The notes: generated by a model from the letters alone, not told the origin. Shown: positions 50,798-60,342, numbered from the stretch's first letter. The stretch: 64,000 bases of DNA from an uncultured Poribacteria bacterium (GCA_951813545.1 OX638352.1:2496835-2560834), one strand, 5' to 3'. Made by a program: numbers and translations.

Positions 50798-52441
50798 TTA
50801 GACCGGATATTTTGATGTAATTTGCTCGTATTTTTCACGAAACCTTTGGAGATATTTTCCCGCACCGTGATAGGCAGCGACATCTTCAGGATGGGGCTGA
50901 ATCGATTCGCCGCGTTTCAAGACCGAAGCACTAAACGCCTCAATATCAAAAGATTCAGCGTCCGTATCGGAATTCGCGTCATAAAGTGCCTTAACCCCTG
51001 CGACAGCGGCACCAAGTGCTGCACCGCCCTTTTCTACTGGAAGCGTCGGCCTATTCCAGATACCTGCGACACGCCGCATGATTTCAGGACTGTCTGTTGC
51101 GCCGCCCGTTACAAACAACGGTGCCTGTGTTTGCTTCGTGAAGACAGCGGAGTAAATATAAACGGCAGCGAGACTCGTCTCAATAATACCGGTATAGTCT
51201 TCTGCCAACGTCGGTTCTGAAGTAGAACGGATCAATTCAAACGCACCAGAGACTGGGAAGGATTCGGTCTTCGGCTGCCAAAACGCCATAAACGCTCCGC
51301 GGGCAACCGACTGTAGTGCCGCTTCTGCGGGCGCGTATTCCTCTTTCGCTAAGCCATACTGACTTCTCACCGCATCCCAAACCATCGCACCGTTCGTGCG
51401 GCATCCGAACATAAACGGACGACTGATGCCATCGTACATCGCGTTGGCAAATCCCTCTGGGTCGAGTGTGTCTCCATCGGTTGACACCATGTTGACGAAA
51501 CTCGTCCCAAGGCTAAGCAGATCTCCGGCAATAGGCACTTTCGCTTGCGGATTGTCACCGGAACCTGCAATCACTGCGCAGCGACCGTCGAAGCCATACT
51601 TCTCTATGTAATACGCAGCCAAACTGCCCACAATGGAATCTGGGCGCGCCAGCGCGGGCAATTTCGACTGAAGTGCTCCCACACCATCTGGTAAGCCGTC
51701 CGCAGTTGCTGCTAACAACGCACCATCCCACGTTTGTGTCCGGTAGTTCATGAGTGACATCCCACAAGCGTTGCCGTAATCAATAGGCACTTCCGCATTA
51801 CCTGTTAGCACTGCCGGGATAAAACTGCTAATCAACTGGACTTTTGCTGTCGCCGCATAGCATTCAGGAAAATGTTCGCCGACACGGCGCACGACGGCAC
51901 CAGTGAAGCGGAGCGGGGCATCTGAACCAGAGAGGTTAATCATCTCCGATTTCCCACCGACACCGTTTCGGACCGCCTCGGTTTGTGCAGCGGTATTCGC
52001 TGTCATCCAGATTGGGGCATTCGGATATGCAAACGCCTTCTCCAGCAGGACTTGCAGGTCGCGTGCATCCTCGTCAAAGTTTTGGAAACTCGCAAGTTGC
52101 GCCAAGAGCGCATCCGCGTCCCGGTTCAGATAGACATGTCCATGTTGCTGCCCTGATGTATTGATGAGCAGGATATCCTCAAGTGACACGCCTGCCTCGC
52201 GCAAATCAGCGAACATAGCGTCAAGCGAGGCGAGATACATCAACGGTGGCTGCTCGGCTTCGCCTTCATCGCTCGGTGGTAAGATATAATCCTCCCCGAT
52301 ACCGAATTGGTTGAGGCGCGCATCGGCGCGATAGTCAAGCGAATGCTCAAAACATTTTTCTGCTGTGTCTATATCAATAACAACAGCAGATAGACTCTGC
52401 GTGCTTGAATCTAAACCGAGAGCGAGTCTTTTTCTTGGCAC
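50798..52441 (-). CDS. FGGY-family carbohydrate kinase, xylulokinase-like
   Basis: This 547-residue kinase starts at a GTG behind GAGGAG. It has the actin-like ATPase fold of FGGY kinases: LALGLDSSTQSLSAVVID (residues 6-23), INTSGQQHGHVYL (about residue 94, the conserved Q-Q-H-G of xylulokinases), GSGDNPQAKVP (about residue 305), and LFVTGGATDSPEIMRRVAGIWNRP (about residue 466), the family signature in the C-terminal domain. It probably phosphorylates xylulose or a similar sugar. The active-site Asp is expected in NACGMSLMNY...WDGALL. Confidence 0.88.
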   Translation of the reverse strand: MPRKRLALGLDSSTQSLSAVVIDIDTAEKCFEHSLDYRADARLNQFGIGEDYILPPSDEGEAEQPPLMYLASLDAMFADLREAGVSLEDILLINTSGQQHGHVYLNRDADALLAQLASFQNFDEDARDLQVLLEKAFAYPNAPIWMTANTAAQTEAVRNGVGGKSEMINLSGSDAPLRFTGAVVRRVGEHFPECYAATAKVQLISSFIPAVLTGNAEVPIDYGNACGMSLMNYRTQTWDGALLAATADGLPDGVGALQSKLPALARPDSIVGSLAAYYIEKYGFDGRCAVIAGSGDNPQAKVPIAGDLLSLGTSFVNMVSTDGDTLDPEGFANAMYDGISRPFMFGCRTNGAMVWDAVRSQYGLAKEEYAPAEAALQSVARGAFMAFWQPKTESFPVSGAFELIRSTSEPTLAEDYTGIIETSLAAVYIYSAVFTKQTQAPLFVTGGATDSPEIMRRVAGIWNRPTLPVEKGGAALGAAVAGVKALYDANSDTDAESFDIEAFSASVLKRGESIQPHPEDVAAYHGAGKYLQRFREKYEQITSKYPV

Positions 52442-52467
52442 AAGTTTCTCCTCTACATCCTTAGCGT

Positions 52468-53430
52468 TTAATTCCCCGGATAAGCGCGATTCTCTAACTC
52501 CGCGACGAATTTTTCAGCGGCGATAGCGGCTGCAGCACCGGCACCCGCAGCGGTGATTGCCTGACGGAACACATGGTCATGCACATCACCAGCGGCATAA
52601 ACACCGTTGATATTCGTGCGCTGCATCTCGTCCACAATCAGATACCCCTGCTCGTCCACATTTATGACATCTGTGAAGAGTTCTGTGTTCGGAATATGTC
52701 CAATAAAGATAAATACACCGTCAATCGGGAAGAGTTGCGTCTCGCCGGTTTTAACGTTTTTGAGCGTGGCACCTGTCACTTTTTCTGCATCGCCATTGAT
52801 TTCTTCAACAACGGTGTCCCAGATAAACTTAATTTTATCGTTTTTGAAGGCACGCTCCTGCATAATCTGGCTCGCACGGAGTTGATCCCGGCGGTGGACG
52901 ATATAGACCTCGGAGGCGTATTTCGTCAAGAAGATGCCTTCCTCCAATGCCGCGTCACCGCCACCAACGACAACGAGCCGCTGATCTTGGAAGAAAAACC
53001 CATCGCATGTCGCACAGTAAGAGACACCCCGTCCGCCATATTCCTCTTCACCCGCAATATCCAACGTCCGCGGTGAGGCACCCGTGCATATAATCACAGA
53101 CTTCGCACGGTATTCTTTTTCGTAGGTCGTAACAGCAAACGGGTGTTGTGAAAAGTCAACTGCTGTTACGGTGTCAAATTTAACTTCAGTGCCGAACCGC
53201 TCCGCCTGCTCTTGCATACCCTGTATAAAAACACCCGCCTCGTTACCGAAGAAACCCGGATAGTTCTCCAAGTCAAGCGTCAAAGAGAGTTGTCCACCGA
53301 GTGCCTCACCTGTAATAAGAACAGGCTCAAGCATCGCGCGGGACGTATAGACACCGGCGGCAAACCCAGCGGTCCCTCCACCAATAATCACAATATTTCG
53401 ATCTTCTATGTTGTTTGTATTAGTATTCAT
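52468..53430 (-). CDS. trxB: Thioredoxin reductase
   Basis: TrxB reduces thioredoxin with NADPH. The 320-residue protein has the FAD-binding IIGGGTAGFAAG (residues 15-26), the redox pair C139-A-T-C142, the NADPH-binding VVVGGGDAALEEGIFL (about residues 153-168) and GVYAAGDVHDHVFRQAITAAGAG near the C end. The family is clear and all expected residues are present. It shares direction with the kinase gene 26 bases downstream. Confidence 0.96.
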   Translation of the reverse strand: MNTNTNNIEDRNIVIIGGGTAGFAAGVYTSRAMLEPVLITGEALGGQLSLTLDLENYPGFFGNEAGVFIQGMQEQAERFGTEVKFDTVTAVDFSQHPFAVTTYEKEYRAKSVIICTGASPRTLDIAGEEEYGGRGVSYCATCDGFFFQDQRLVVVGGGDAALEEGIFLTKYASEVYIVHRRDQLRASQIMQERAFKNDKIKFIWDTVVEEINGDAEKVTGATLKNVKTGETQLFPIDGVFIFIGHIPNTELFTDVINVDEQGYLIVDEMQRTNINGVYAAGDVHDHVFRQAITAAGAGAAAAIAAEKFVAELENRAYPGN

Positions 53431-53550
53431 AATTTTATTTTTTCGTTAAGCGTTAAACTACAACGTTGGTTTCATAAGAGTTTATGATTAAGTTCCACAA
53501 GCCGCCGTTGTTGACTTGCTCAGAACACTATAAGATCTTATTCCAAGACT

Positions 53551-53659
53551 TTATAGTAAAGTCTGAAAATATATAGACAGTTGTTCAGCGAACGAAACCT
53601 CCACCGCCGCTGGCGAGGTTTGTAACCTCGCCTACCACTAATGTCCAAGTAATTGTGGT
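53551..53659 (+). repeat. Dispersed hairpin repeat, family A, copy 3
   Basis: TTATAGTAAAGTCTGAA at the left, a perfect GGCGAGGTT-TGT-AACCTCGCC stem in the centre, and GTCCAAGTAATTGTGG to the right, in the same order as copy 1 at 6621. It accounts for most of the 299-base gap 53431-53729; the rest shows nothing recognisable. Confidence 0.6.
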
Positions 53660-53729
53660 CTTCAATTTTTAAGCGTTTTTATCTGATATACTTCCCCAAC
53701 TAAAGCAGTGACCTGTTAAGGGAGGCACG

Positions 53730-55925
53730 TCAATTATCCATTACTTCTGGTCCCTCGCGAGCTGCGTCCCAATCCCACAAGAGGATCGTGCCATCACGTC
53801 CTGCACTCACGAGCGTTTTGCCATCTGGTGAAAATAGCAGTGTATCTACCAGCGCTGTATGCCCGGCGAGGGTCGTCAGTTTGTCACCCGTTGCTAAATC
53901 CCATAGTTCTATTCTGTTGCTAAATGCTACGACCAGCACTGTCCGATCCGGTGAAAACACTAATCGTCTCGCCCCATACGGTATCTCTTTGAGACCGATC
54001 TGTCTATGCCGTCCGAGCAAACGTGTACCTCTGTAACTACCGATAGCAAGCAACCCCTTATCCGCAACGTATGCAAGTGCTGTAATAGCATCTCGAAACG
54101 AGATCCGATTACCGTCAATCATCGATGCTGGGTCGTCTCCTTCAAGGAAGGGTGCCAACGGGACTCCTGTCTCTGCATCCCACATCTGAACCTGTCCATT
54201 CATTGCTCCACTGATCAGTTTCTTCCCATCTGGCGTGAATATCAAGGTGCTGATTTCCGCCGCGAGGTGGCGAAGCCCGTGTCGCGGTAATCCCCGCGGT
54301 AATTCTCCATTACCGTTTTCATTGACAGGAACATCTTCGGTGAGCGGGATATTCAGAAAAACATCCTGGTCCGTAATAACTGTATTCCACACGCGTATGT
54401 TCCCGGAAACGCCTAAAGCGATCCTTTTCCCATCCGGCGAAAATGCTAACTGCGCGTCCCTAGGCATACCGCCTTGTGTACCTGTGAGAGTCGCGATCTG
54501 ATCTCCTGTTTTGACATCGGTTAGAATCACCTGGTCCTTGCCTATGTGCGTCATTGTAGAAAGCGATTCCCCGGTGCTCGGGCGAAAATATATCTTACCT
54601 TTTGCGGAGACACTTGCGAGTCGTGTACCATCCGGCGAAAACGCAGCACCCGATAACATGTCCCCACGTTCCGGGATCTCGATAGCTGTCCTTTCCAAGG
54701 TTTTCAGATCCCAAAGCGTAATTACGCCGTTAAACGCAACACTGACAAGCATCGATCCATCGTCTAAGAACGACACGGCTTTCACCGATTCCGTGTGTCC
54801 TGTAATATGCATGGGTAAGGCTTCCTGCGTCTCTATGCTCCAGAACCGAACCGTGCCATCTACACTGCCACTCGCCAATGTCCGACTGTCCGGTGAAAAT
54901 CTTAAAGCAACGATACCACTGAGATGTCCACGAAATGTCGCGAGCAAGGCTCCGCTTGTTGTGTCCCATACATGGATTGCCGTATCCGTATCACCACTGG
55001 CGAGCATGCCACCATCAGGAGAGAACGCCAACGCATTTATCCAACCTATATGCTGTTGCAGCACAATCGGTGCCTGCGTCCCCTCGGTATCCCATAAGCG
55101 CACCGCTGTATCTTTACTGCCGCTGGCGAGCCGCGTGCCGTCCGCGGAAAACGCTAAGGTTAGCACATGTCTGCTCCTATCCGTCGGCAATGGAAGGTGT
55201 TCATCTCCGACTTTAAAGCCTTGGTCACGCACTAATGGCACGGGCGACGTCGGCGCGTCCATATCCGTAAAAGTCTTCCACTTTTCGCCAGCGGTTATAT
55301 TCCACAAGGTAATCGTCCCGTCCGGCTCGCCAATCGCAATTCTATCATCCGTGAGCGCATAACTTTCAGGGCCCGGTCGACCGCGTGTCTGTCCAAAAGA
55401 CAGGTCTTTTATAGCCGTCACATCTCGCTTTCCAGTCTCAACATCTAACGTATTGATCGTGTTGTTCCGTCTATACAAACTGATAAGCGTCTTACTATCT
55501 GGAGAAAACCGTAGTTTCGCACCGGTATAAGGCTCGTCCATATATGGGACTTCTTGGTGTGTCGCGAGTTTCCAGACCTTGAGTGCCTGTCCACGAAATC
55601 TGCCGCCTCCATTGACAAGGTAGCGTCCATCCGGCGAAAATGCCACCGATTGGCACATGCCTGGAAACATAATAATCTCTTTTCCTGTCGCCATATCGTA
55701 GAGCCAGACTCCGATATTACTACCCACTGCGAAATGTGTTCCGTCGGGTGAAAACGCAAGCGCATTAATGCCGCCTTTCCCCAAACGCGCTTTCGCCGCT
55801 TTTGGCAGCCCCCATAGTGATGTATCTTCTGCACCTGTGTCGGCTTTCACATCTGCGTCACTAACGTCAATACCCAATGTGAGGAAAATAATTAAAATGC
55901 CAGCAACACCGACGATCATCCTCAT
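53730..55925 (-). CDS. Secreted WD40-repeat protein
   Basis: This 731-residue protein has a signal peptide (residues 1-25) and then WD40 blades with repeated FSPDGTxLASGSxDxTxxLWD. The first blade reads LWGLPKAAKARLGKG...FAVGSNIGVWLYD, almost the same as in the cytoplasmic-looking paralogue at 17752-19767. It probably forms two seven-bladed propellers in the periplasm or outside. A GGAG site precedes the ATG. It probably serves as a binding scaffold; no catalytic residues are expected. Confidence 0.9.
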   Translation of the reverse strand: MRMIVGVAGILIIFLTLGIDVSDADVKADTGAEDTSLWGLPKAAKARLGKGGINALAFSPDGTHFAVGSNIGVWLYDMATGKEIIMFPGMCQSVAFSPDGRYLVNGGGRFRGQALKVWKLATHQEVPYMDEPYTGAKLRFSPDSKTLISLYRRNNTINTLDVETGKRDVTAIKDLSFGQTRGRPGPESYALTDDRIAIGEPDGTITLWNITAGEKWKTFTDMDAPTSPVPLVRDQGFKVGDEHLPLPTDRSRHVLTLAFSADGTRLASGSKDTAVRLWDTEGTQAPIVLQQHIGWINALAFSPDGGMLASGDTDTAIHVWDTTSGALLATFRGHLSGIVALRFSPDSRTLASGSVDGTVRFWSIETQEALPMHITGHTESVKAVSFLDDGSMLVSVAFNGVITLWDLKTLERTAIEIPERGDMLSGAAFSPDGTRLASVSAKGKIYFRPSTGESLSTMTHIGKDQVILTDVKTGDQIATLTGTQGGMPRDAQLAFSPDGKRIALGVSGNIRVWNTVITDQDVFLNIPLTEDVPVNENGNGELPRGLPRHGLRHLAAEISTLIFTPDGKKLISGAMNGQVQMWDAETGVPLAPFLEGDDPASMIDGNRISFRDAITALAYVADKGLLAIGSYRGTRLLGRHRQIGLKEIPYGARRLVFSPDRTVLVVAFSNRIELWDLATGDKLTTLAGHTALVDTLLFSPDGKTLVSAGRDGTILLWDWDAAREGPEVMDN

Positions 55926-55993
55926 AATATTTCTCCGTTACAGAGATGGCACCCCTAAGCGGCTTTAAGGGTTCACAAAATTGAAGTCAGCAT

Positions 55994-56971
55994 TTAGAAT
56001 GGAAGCGGAATGCCAACGCGTTCAGCCACTGTTTTCAACTGTGCCTGATGTGCTTCGCCAATCGGGATGCCGATTTCAGCCCATTTTTGTTCGCGCTCCC
56101 ATTCTAAACCACCGGGCAGATCCGATCGGTCATAACCCGGTGCCGGTTGCATCTGTCGTGCATCGTGGATATGTTGGTCGATCTCCGCTTTATACTCGTC
56201 AATTGGTCGGAACCGAGAAATGTCAATCGCTGCAATGAAAGCGCCTTGATTGGCACCTTCCCAGATTTTTGGCGGATCCGGCGGCTTATCGAATAGCCAG
56301 ATACCTGCCATAAACCCACCGAGTGCATGACTCACATGACTCAAACCCAACATCTTGAAGAACGCAGCAGGACTCTGTTCAAACGCCTGTTCCAACGGCA
56401 GCTTGGCATCAATACCGGTTGCCATATCAACGATTATGGGCGGCTGATTGCCCGCTGGAATCGCAAAACTCATCGGCGAAGCACCAGTGGCGGTAGCAAT
56501 CGCACCACCAGGGCTGTGTCGAAAACGGTGGCAAGAAACCGCAAACCCGGCGCAATCCGCTGCAAGCGCGAGCCGTGTATACTTGCCAGCACTCCCAAAG
56601 TGGAAGTGATTCCGACTCGTTGCGGCACCGAGTCCCATCTCTTTGGCTTTTGCGACCGCTGCTTCTGCAGCATGATACGAGGCAAAATGTCCCATACCGC
56701 CATCGCCGTCGTAGACCGCTGTCGTCGGGAATTCATCAATGCAGCGGACGTTTGGACGTGGGTTTACTTTGCCGTCAAGCATCATCCCCACATACCCTGG
56801 TGTTTGCTGCGTGCCGTGACTGAACACACCGCGCAGATCCGTGAGAACCAGCAGGTGAGCGATGTGCGCGGCATCCTCCGCCGAGGTCCCTGCCTTCTGG
56901 AAGGCTTCACTGACGAAGTCTTGCATTGCATCCGGCATCACGCGGATAAATTCTTTCGGTACTACATTCAT
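55994..56971 (-). CDS. Malate/L-lactate dehydrogenase (Ldh2) family oxidoreductase
   Basis: This 325-residue enzyme belongs to the family of malate, sulfolactate and ureidoglycolate dehydrogenases. Visible features: LTDLRGVFSHGTQQTPGYV (about residues 48-66, including the catalytic His), ATSRNHFHFGSAGKYTRLA (about residues 137-155) and PPIIVDMATG (about residues 202-211). It oxidises a 2-hydroxy acid with NAD(P). Together with the LarA-like and FAH-family genes it suggests hydroxy-acid catabolism. The specific substrate is unknown. Confidence 0.9.
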   Translation of the reverse strand: MNVVPKEFIRVMPDAMQDFVSEAFQKAGTSAEDAAHIAHLLVLTDLRGVFSHGTQQTPGYVGMMLDGKVNPRPNVRCIDEFPTTAVYDGDGGMGHFASYHAAEAAVAKAKEMGLGAATSRNHFHFGSAGKYTRLALAADCAGFAVSCHRFRHSPGGAIATATGASPMSFAIPAGNQPPIIVDMATGIDAKLPLEQAFEQSPAAFFKMLGLSHVSHALGGFMAGIWLFDKPPDPPKIWEGANQGAFIAAIDISRFRPIDEYKAEIDQHIHDARQMQPAPGYDRSDLPGGLEWEREQKWAEIGIPIGEAHQAQLKTVAERVGIPLPF

Positions 56972-57180
56972 TTTTTTATTTTCCTTGCGGAGAAACGACG
57001 TGGATTTGAATCATTGATGTGCCTTCCTTAAATCCGCTCTCCACTTCGTTACGAACTACGGTTTTTTGGTTTCATCTACATTTCTTGTAACCAAAGATAG
57101 TAGCCTGCAACAACGGCGCAGGCGGATATGAGAGAAAACCGCCAACAAACCAACCACCTTATCTAACGCCTTGCGAATAA

Positions 57181-57999
57181 TTAAAAAGTGAAACGCGGAA
57201 TCCCGTCAACAATCCGGTAGGATTTTTCACACATTTTGCAGTGGAGACTGTGTTCTTCCCACGTAATCTCACCTTTACACTGCGGACAGACGAGAATTTC
57301 TTGCAATGTTTTCGTCTGGCGACTTTTACTTTTTGTCAGAAGCGATTTTGCACGGGAAACGATGCCTCGCGGCACTGCGCTTTTAAGAAGCAGTAACCAC
57401 TCATCATGTCTCGAAACATTACCATCTGGTGCGACAAGCCTGTCAAGCGTATCGTGGCATTCCAAATCCAGTGCGGACTCATGGTCGAGAAGTATTTTAT
57501 AGTTTATTTCATCTTCCCATTCGTATTGGACCAAAAAAAGGTTATGATGCGTAATATGAAACCGTTTCCAATGCTTATCTGTTACCGCCAATCTGTGGAA
57601 AAGTTGCCCAAATTGGGAATTTTTTTCATTCTTCCGTAGCATCAAACAGCCATCCACCAAGTTGACGACCCATTTGTGATAATGCCATCCGTAGATTCGC
57701 TCCCCTATTTCGGACGGCGTTTCAATGTAGCCTCGGCATGCCACACGCGTTAATTCAGAAATGAATCGCTTCGGATCTTTGACATGTTCCAACACATGCG
57801 AGCAGATGACATAGTCAAACGCCCGATCTGCAAACGGCAGGAACTCTCCATCTGCTTCCACCATCAGACGGTCGGTAACGATTGCACCACCGCGTTGTTC
57901 GTCATCCCCTATGAATTTATCGCACAAAACATCCGAACGTGTCTTCGGATTGTGACCACTCCCTATCTCTAAGACAAAGTCGTTCGCGCGAATGTTCAT
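57181..57999 (-). CDS. SAM-dependent methyltransferase with C-terminal zinc ribbon
   Basis: This 272-residue protein has a class I methyltransferase core: FVLEIGSGHNPKTRSDVLCD (residues 8-27, motif I) and FDYVICSHVLEHVKDPKRFI (about residues 62-81). Its last 40 residues form a Trm112/YcaR-like zinc ribbon with CPQC...CKMC. It starts inside the last four bases of the upstream methyltransferase gene, so both are translated as a unit. The target could be a sugar, lipid or glycan precursor; unknown. Confidence 0.85.
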   Translation of the reverse strand: MNIRANDFVLEIGSGHNPKTRSDVLCDKFIGDDEQRGGAIVTDRLMVEADGEFLPFADRAFDYVICSHVLEHVKDPKRFISELTRVACRGYIETPSEIGERIYGWHYHKWVVNLVDGCLMLRKNEKNSQFGQLFHRLAVTDKHWKRFHITHHNLFLVQYEWEDEINYKILLDHESALDLECHDTLDRLVAPDGNVSRHDEWLLLLKSAVPRGIVSRAKSLLTKSKSRQTKTLQEILVCPQCKGEITWEEHSLHCKMCEKSYRIVDGIPRFTF

Positions 58000-58835
58000 T
58001 TTTCGACGACCATGGTGATATAAGGACTCAGGTACGGGAACGTTCCCGCGATGATTTTGCCCTTTATCCCAAATCCAACGGCTTTTTTGACTATCCTGAA
58101 CCCGTGCAACTGGAAAAATTGGGCAAGATCAATTGGACTTGCATAATAAGCACTGTCCGCATCACCACCGATAGCATCCGCTTGTAGATCCGGTTCGCGG
58201 TAAATAAAGTTCGGTGCCACTGTCGGAGGTGTCAAGAACCGTTTCTGGACATAGAGGCTGCAGTTTCGCGTAAACTGCTGTAACGCTTGCTTCTTCGTTT
58301 CGCCCCAAACGGGTCTACCGGGTTTGCCGGACATCAGGCTGAGCCAATCAAGCAGCGGGATTAAAGGCGAACAGAGATTGGGGCCAGAGAGCACAATTCT
58401 TCCACCTTTGCACACAACCCGTATCATTTCGGTTAACGCTGTCTCTACGTCGGGCAGATGTTCAACCAACTCGTTTGAACAGATAAGGTTGAAAGACTCA
58501 TTTTCAAATGGCAGCTCCATCACATCACAAACCTGATAGCGGAGTCTCGGATTCTCCCAGGCACGAGCCTCTTCAAGAAAAAGCGGAGAAATATCGGTGC
58601 CGACGACATCAAAGTCCATCTGATTGAGCAGCCGCGCCGAGATACCGTTTCCACATCCAAGGTCAAGGACTTTGGAATGAGGAGCTGCATAACGAGCCAC
58701 CAATTCTACGTAGTGTCGGAGATAGACCTCATCGTGCGCCGCTAAGAGTCCCTTGTAGGTTTCCGACGTTTCATAGAATTCACGCATCCGCTGGCGAATT
58801 GATAATGACATTTCAGATACTGGCATTCCAAGCAT
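57996..58835 (-). CDS. SAM-dependent methyltransferase
   Basis: This 279-residue class I methyltransferase has KVLDLGCGNGISARLL (about residues 55-70, SAM-binding motif I), DVVGTDISPLFLEEAR (motif II) and FNLICSNELVEHLPDVETAL (about residues 118-137). Its end overlaps the next methyltransferase by four bases. It lacks the zinc ribbon of its neighbour. A role in glycan, quinone or lipid methylation is possible; nothing fixes the substrate. Confidence 0.88.
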   Translation of the reverse strand: MLGMPVSEMSLSIRQRMREFYETSETYKGLLAAHDEVYLRHYVELVARYAAPHSKVLDLGCGNGISARLLNQMDFDVVGTDISPLFLEEARAWENPRLRYQVCDVMELPFENESFNLICSNELVEHLPDVETALTEMIRVVCKGGRIVLSGPNLCSPLIPLLDWLSLMSGKPGRPVWGETKKQALQQFTRNCSLYVQKRFLTPPTVAPNFIYREPDLQADAIGGDADSAYYASPIDLAQFFQLHGFRIVKKAVGFGIKGKIIAGTFPYLSPYITMVVEK

Positions 58836-58880
58836 TTTAAACTATTAAATCTGGTCACCGTTCCACTACGTTTCATTGAA

Positions 58881-58929
58881 GAAACACCCAAGCAAAAACC
58901 CCTCTCCAGTAACGGACGGGGACCCCAGT
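58881..58929 (-). repeat. Family D and B repeats side by side
   Basis: GAAACACCCAAGCAAAAAC (58881-58899) is identical to 40320-40338. Directly next to it lies a reversed family B copy, CCCCTCTCCAGTAACGGACG followed by GGGACCCCAG (58900-58929). Two families meet here. Confidence 0.55.
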
Positions 58930-58964
58930 TTTCGGTTAATTCCAACCACCTCTGGGTTATGAAA

Positions 58965-59033
58965 GGTTTTTTAACAATTGGAATACTGCCCTGACAACGG
59001 CAAGGGCAGCCCAGAAGCAATTGGTTAAAAAAC
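58965..59033. terminator. Nested inverted repeat after the cupin gene
   Basis: GTTTTTTAACAATTG (58966-58980) pairs with CAATTGGTTAAAAAAC (59018-59033), and inside it CTGCCCT pairs with AGGGCAG. Because the outer arms carry T-runs in both directions it could act as a terminator for the cupin gene, which ends at 59036, and for anything arriving from the other side. It could also be a small mobile repeat. Confidence 0.45.
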
Positions 59034-59035
59034 GG

Positions 59036-59437
59036 TTATGAGCGGAGCGTATTCCACGGTGCCTGATCGTAAACATCAATGAGTTGATACCCTTCTGCAC
59101 CTTTGGAGGGGCTTAGGGTAACAAACAACTTCGCGGACTCAGAGGAGACGTTAAAGGATGCGTGGACCATGTCCGCGGGGATGAACACAGAGTCGCCCGC
59201 GTTTAGCGTCTGTTTCTTATCTTCAAGCCACTGCTCCACACTACCTTCTATAACGTAGATAACCTCTTCTTGGTCAGGATGCTTGTGGAAGTCGTGTCCG
59301 TATCCAGGTGAGAGGCTAACTTCCATAGCGACGATGTCTTGCGCGCCTGTACTCTCTGGACGACTGAGCCAACCGATTGTTCCCCAGTCGAGCTCGTCTC
59401 GTTCTACGTCCGCGGACGCTATAAATTTTCCGTTCAT
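59036..59437 (-). CDS. Cupin-domain protein
   Basis: This 133-residue protein (ATG at 59437; an upstream start at 59503 would add 22 residues) is a single cupin barrel. The two motifs are present: GHDFHKHPDQEEVIYVIEGS (metal-binding His and Glu) and GDSVFIPADMVHASFNVSS. Small cupins of this kind bind a metal and a small acid or act as sugar or oxalate enzymes; some are regulators. It is encoded 10 bases downstream of the LamG gene on the same strand. Confidence 0.85.
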   Translation of the reverse strand: MNGKFIASADVERDELDWGTIGWLSRPESTGAQDIVAMEVSLSPGYGHDFHKHPDQEEVIYVIEGSVEQWLEDKKQTLNAGDSVFIPADMVHASFNVSSESAKLFVTLSPSKGAEGYQLIDVYDQAPWNTLRS

Positions 59438-59513
59438 TGCGTTATATATTCCTCTTTTTCTGTTTAGAGACAGATAGTGCGCGCTTAAAACTAAAGCGCG
59501 CACATAGCAAGTT

Positions 59514-60290
59514 TTATCGTTGTGAGGTTTTCTTCAGGTGTCCCCAAGTGGTCGCAAGTTTCTGTTTCGGGTCCACAGCGAAAATCTCAAAATAGCCGCT
59601 CTCCATCTGTTCGATGACCTCATCTTCGTCAAGTGCCCGGTTCCAGATGCGGACTTCATCGATCAAACCAAGGAATTCACGGTTGCCTTCGTGCGTTTTT
59701 CCGACAAGAACATCCGCTGTATCGGCTTTACCGGGAGGCGCGTTTTTACCACCGAATTCTCCCGCCATTTCCCCGTTTACCCAATACCGGTGTGTTGTGC
59801 CGTCATCTACCTGTGCAACAACATGCACCCATTCCTCTAACGGAACCTTTTTGTTACAAACACTTCCACCACCGACACTGAGGTGCAAACATTCGCTCGG
59901 AAATTCGGTGTAGAAACTGTAGGAACGCGGATTGTTGCTCTTCGCAACGATGCCCTGCCACCGCTGCCCAGCAGGTCCTTGATGGCGTTCGGTATTAATC
60001 CAAGCCATCACTGTTACACTATTGTCAACGGTGAGGATCTCGTCATGTGGCACGACAACCCAGTCGCTTTTACCGTTGAGTTCCAATGCCTTTCCGAATT
60101 TACCCTCAACATGCTTCGGTGCACCCACCATTTCACCATTGTTCTCATACTTTGAATGGTCAATGGTGTTTTTACCGTCAATTTCATCAAAAGAGAAGTA
60201 GAGGATGAGCGAATCCTCCGGTTCATTCAACGCGTAGGCAAAAGATGCCGTAAACGCAACAAGTATTAACATTACAAATAGGGCTTTCAT
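59514..60290 (-). CDS. Secreted LamG-domain protein with C-terminal KLATTWG motif
   Basis: This 258-residue protein has a signal peptide ending near AYA (residue 20) and a LamG/concanavalin-like beta-sandwich: LILYFSFDEIDGKNTIDHS at the start, EDDVIEQ-type acidic loops, and LGLIDEVRIWNRALDEDEV near residue 208, the usual end of LamG domains. The C-terminus DPKQKLATTWGHLKK closely matches that of the secreted protein at 22422-23201. GGAGG precedes the ATG. It is exported and probably binds carbohydrate or another surface. Confidence 0.88.
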   Translation of the reverse strand: MKALFVMLILVAFTASFAYALNEPEDSLILYFSFDEIDGKNTIDHSKYENNGEMVGAPKHVEGKFGKALELNGKSDWVVVPHDEILTVDNSVTVMAWINTERHQGPAGQRWQGIVAKSNNPRSYSFYTEFPSECLHLSVGGGSVCNKKVPLEEWVHVVAQVDDGTTHRYWVNGEMAGEFGGKNAPPGKADTADVLVGKTHEGNREFLGLIDEVRIWNRALDEDEVIEQMESGYFEIFAVDPKQKLATTWGHLKKTSQR

Positions 60291-60342
60291 TTTTCCTCCA
60301 TAAAGACCTGCCTTAAGCAGGCATTTTTATTCTTAAAATCGG

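Noticed and set aside
54511..55362. A 283-codon plus-strand frame opposite the WD40 gene.
   Set aside because: Repeated FSPDG codons on the other strand produce repeated PSGEN-like words; such mirror frames appear along both WD40 genes.
56327..57031. A 234-codon plus-strand frame opposite the Ldh2-type gene.
   Set aside because: It is Arg/His/Cys-rich antisense sequence without a fold pattern, while the minus frame matches a known enzyme family throughout.
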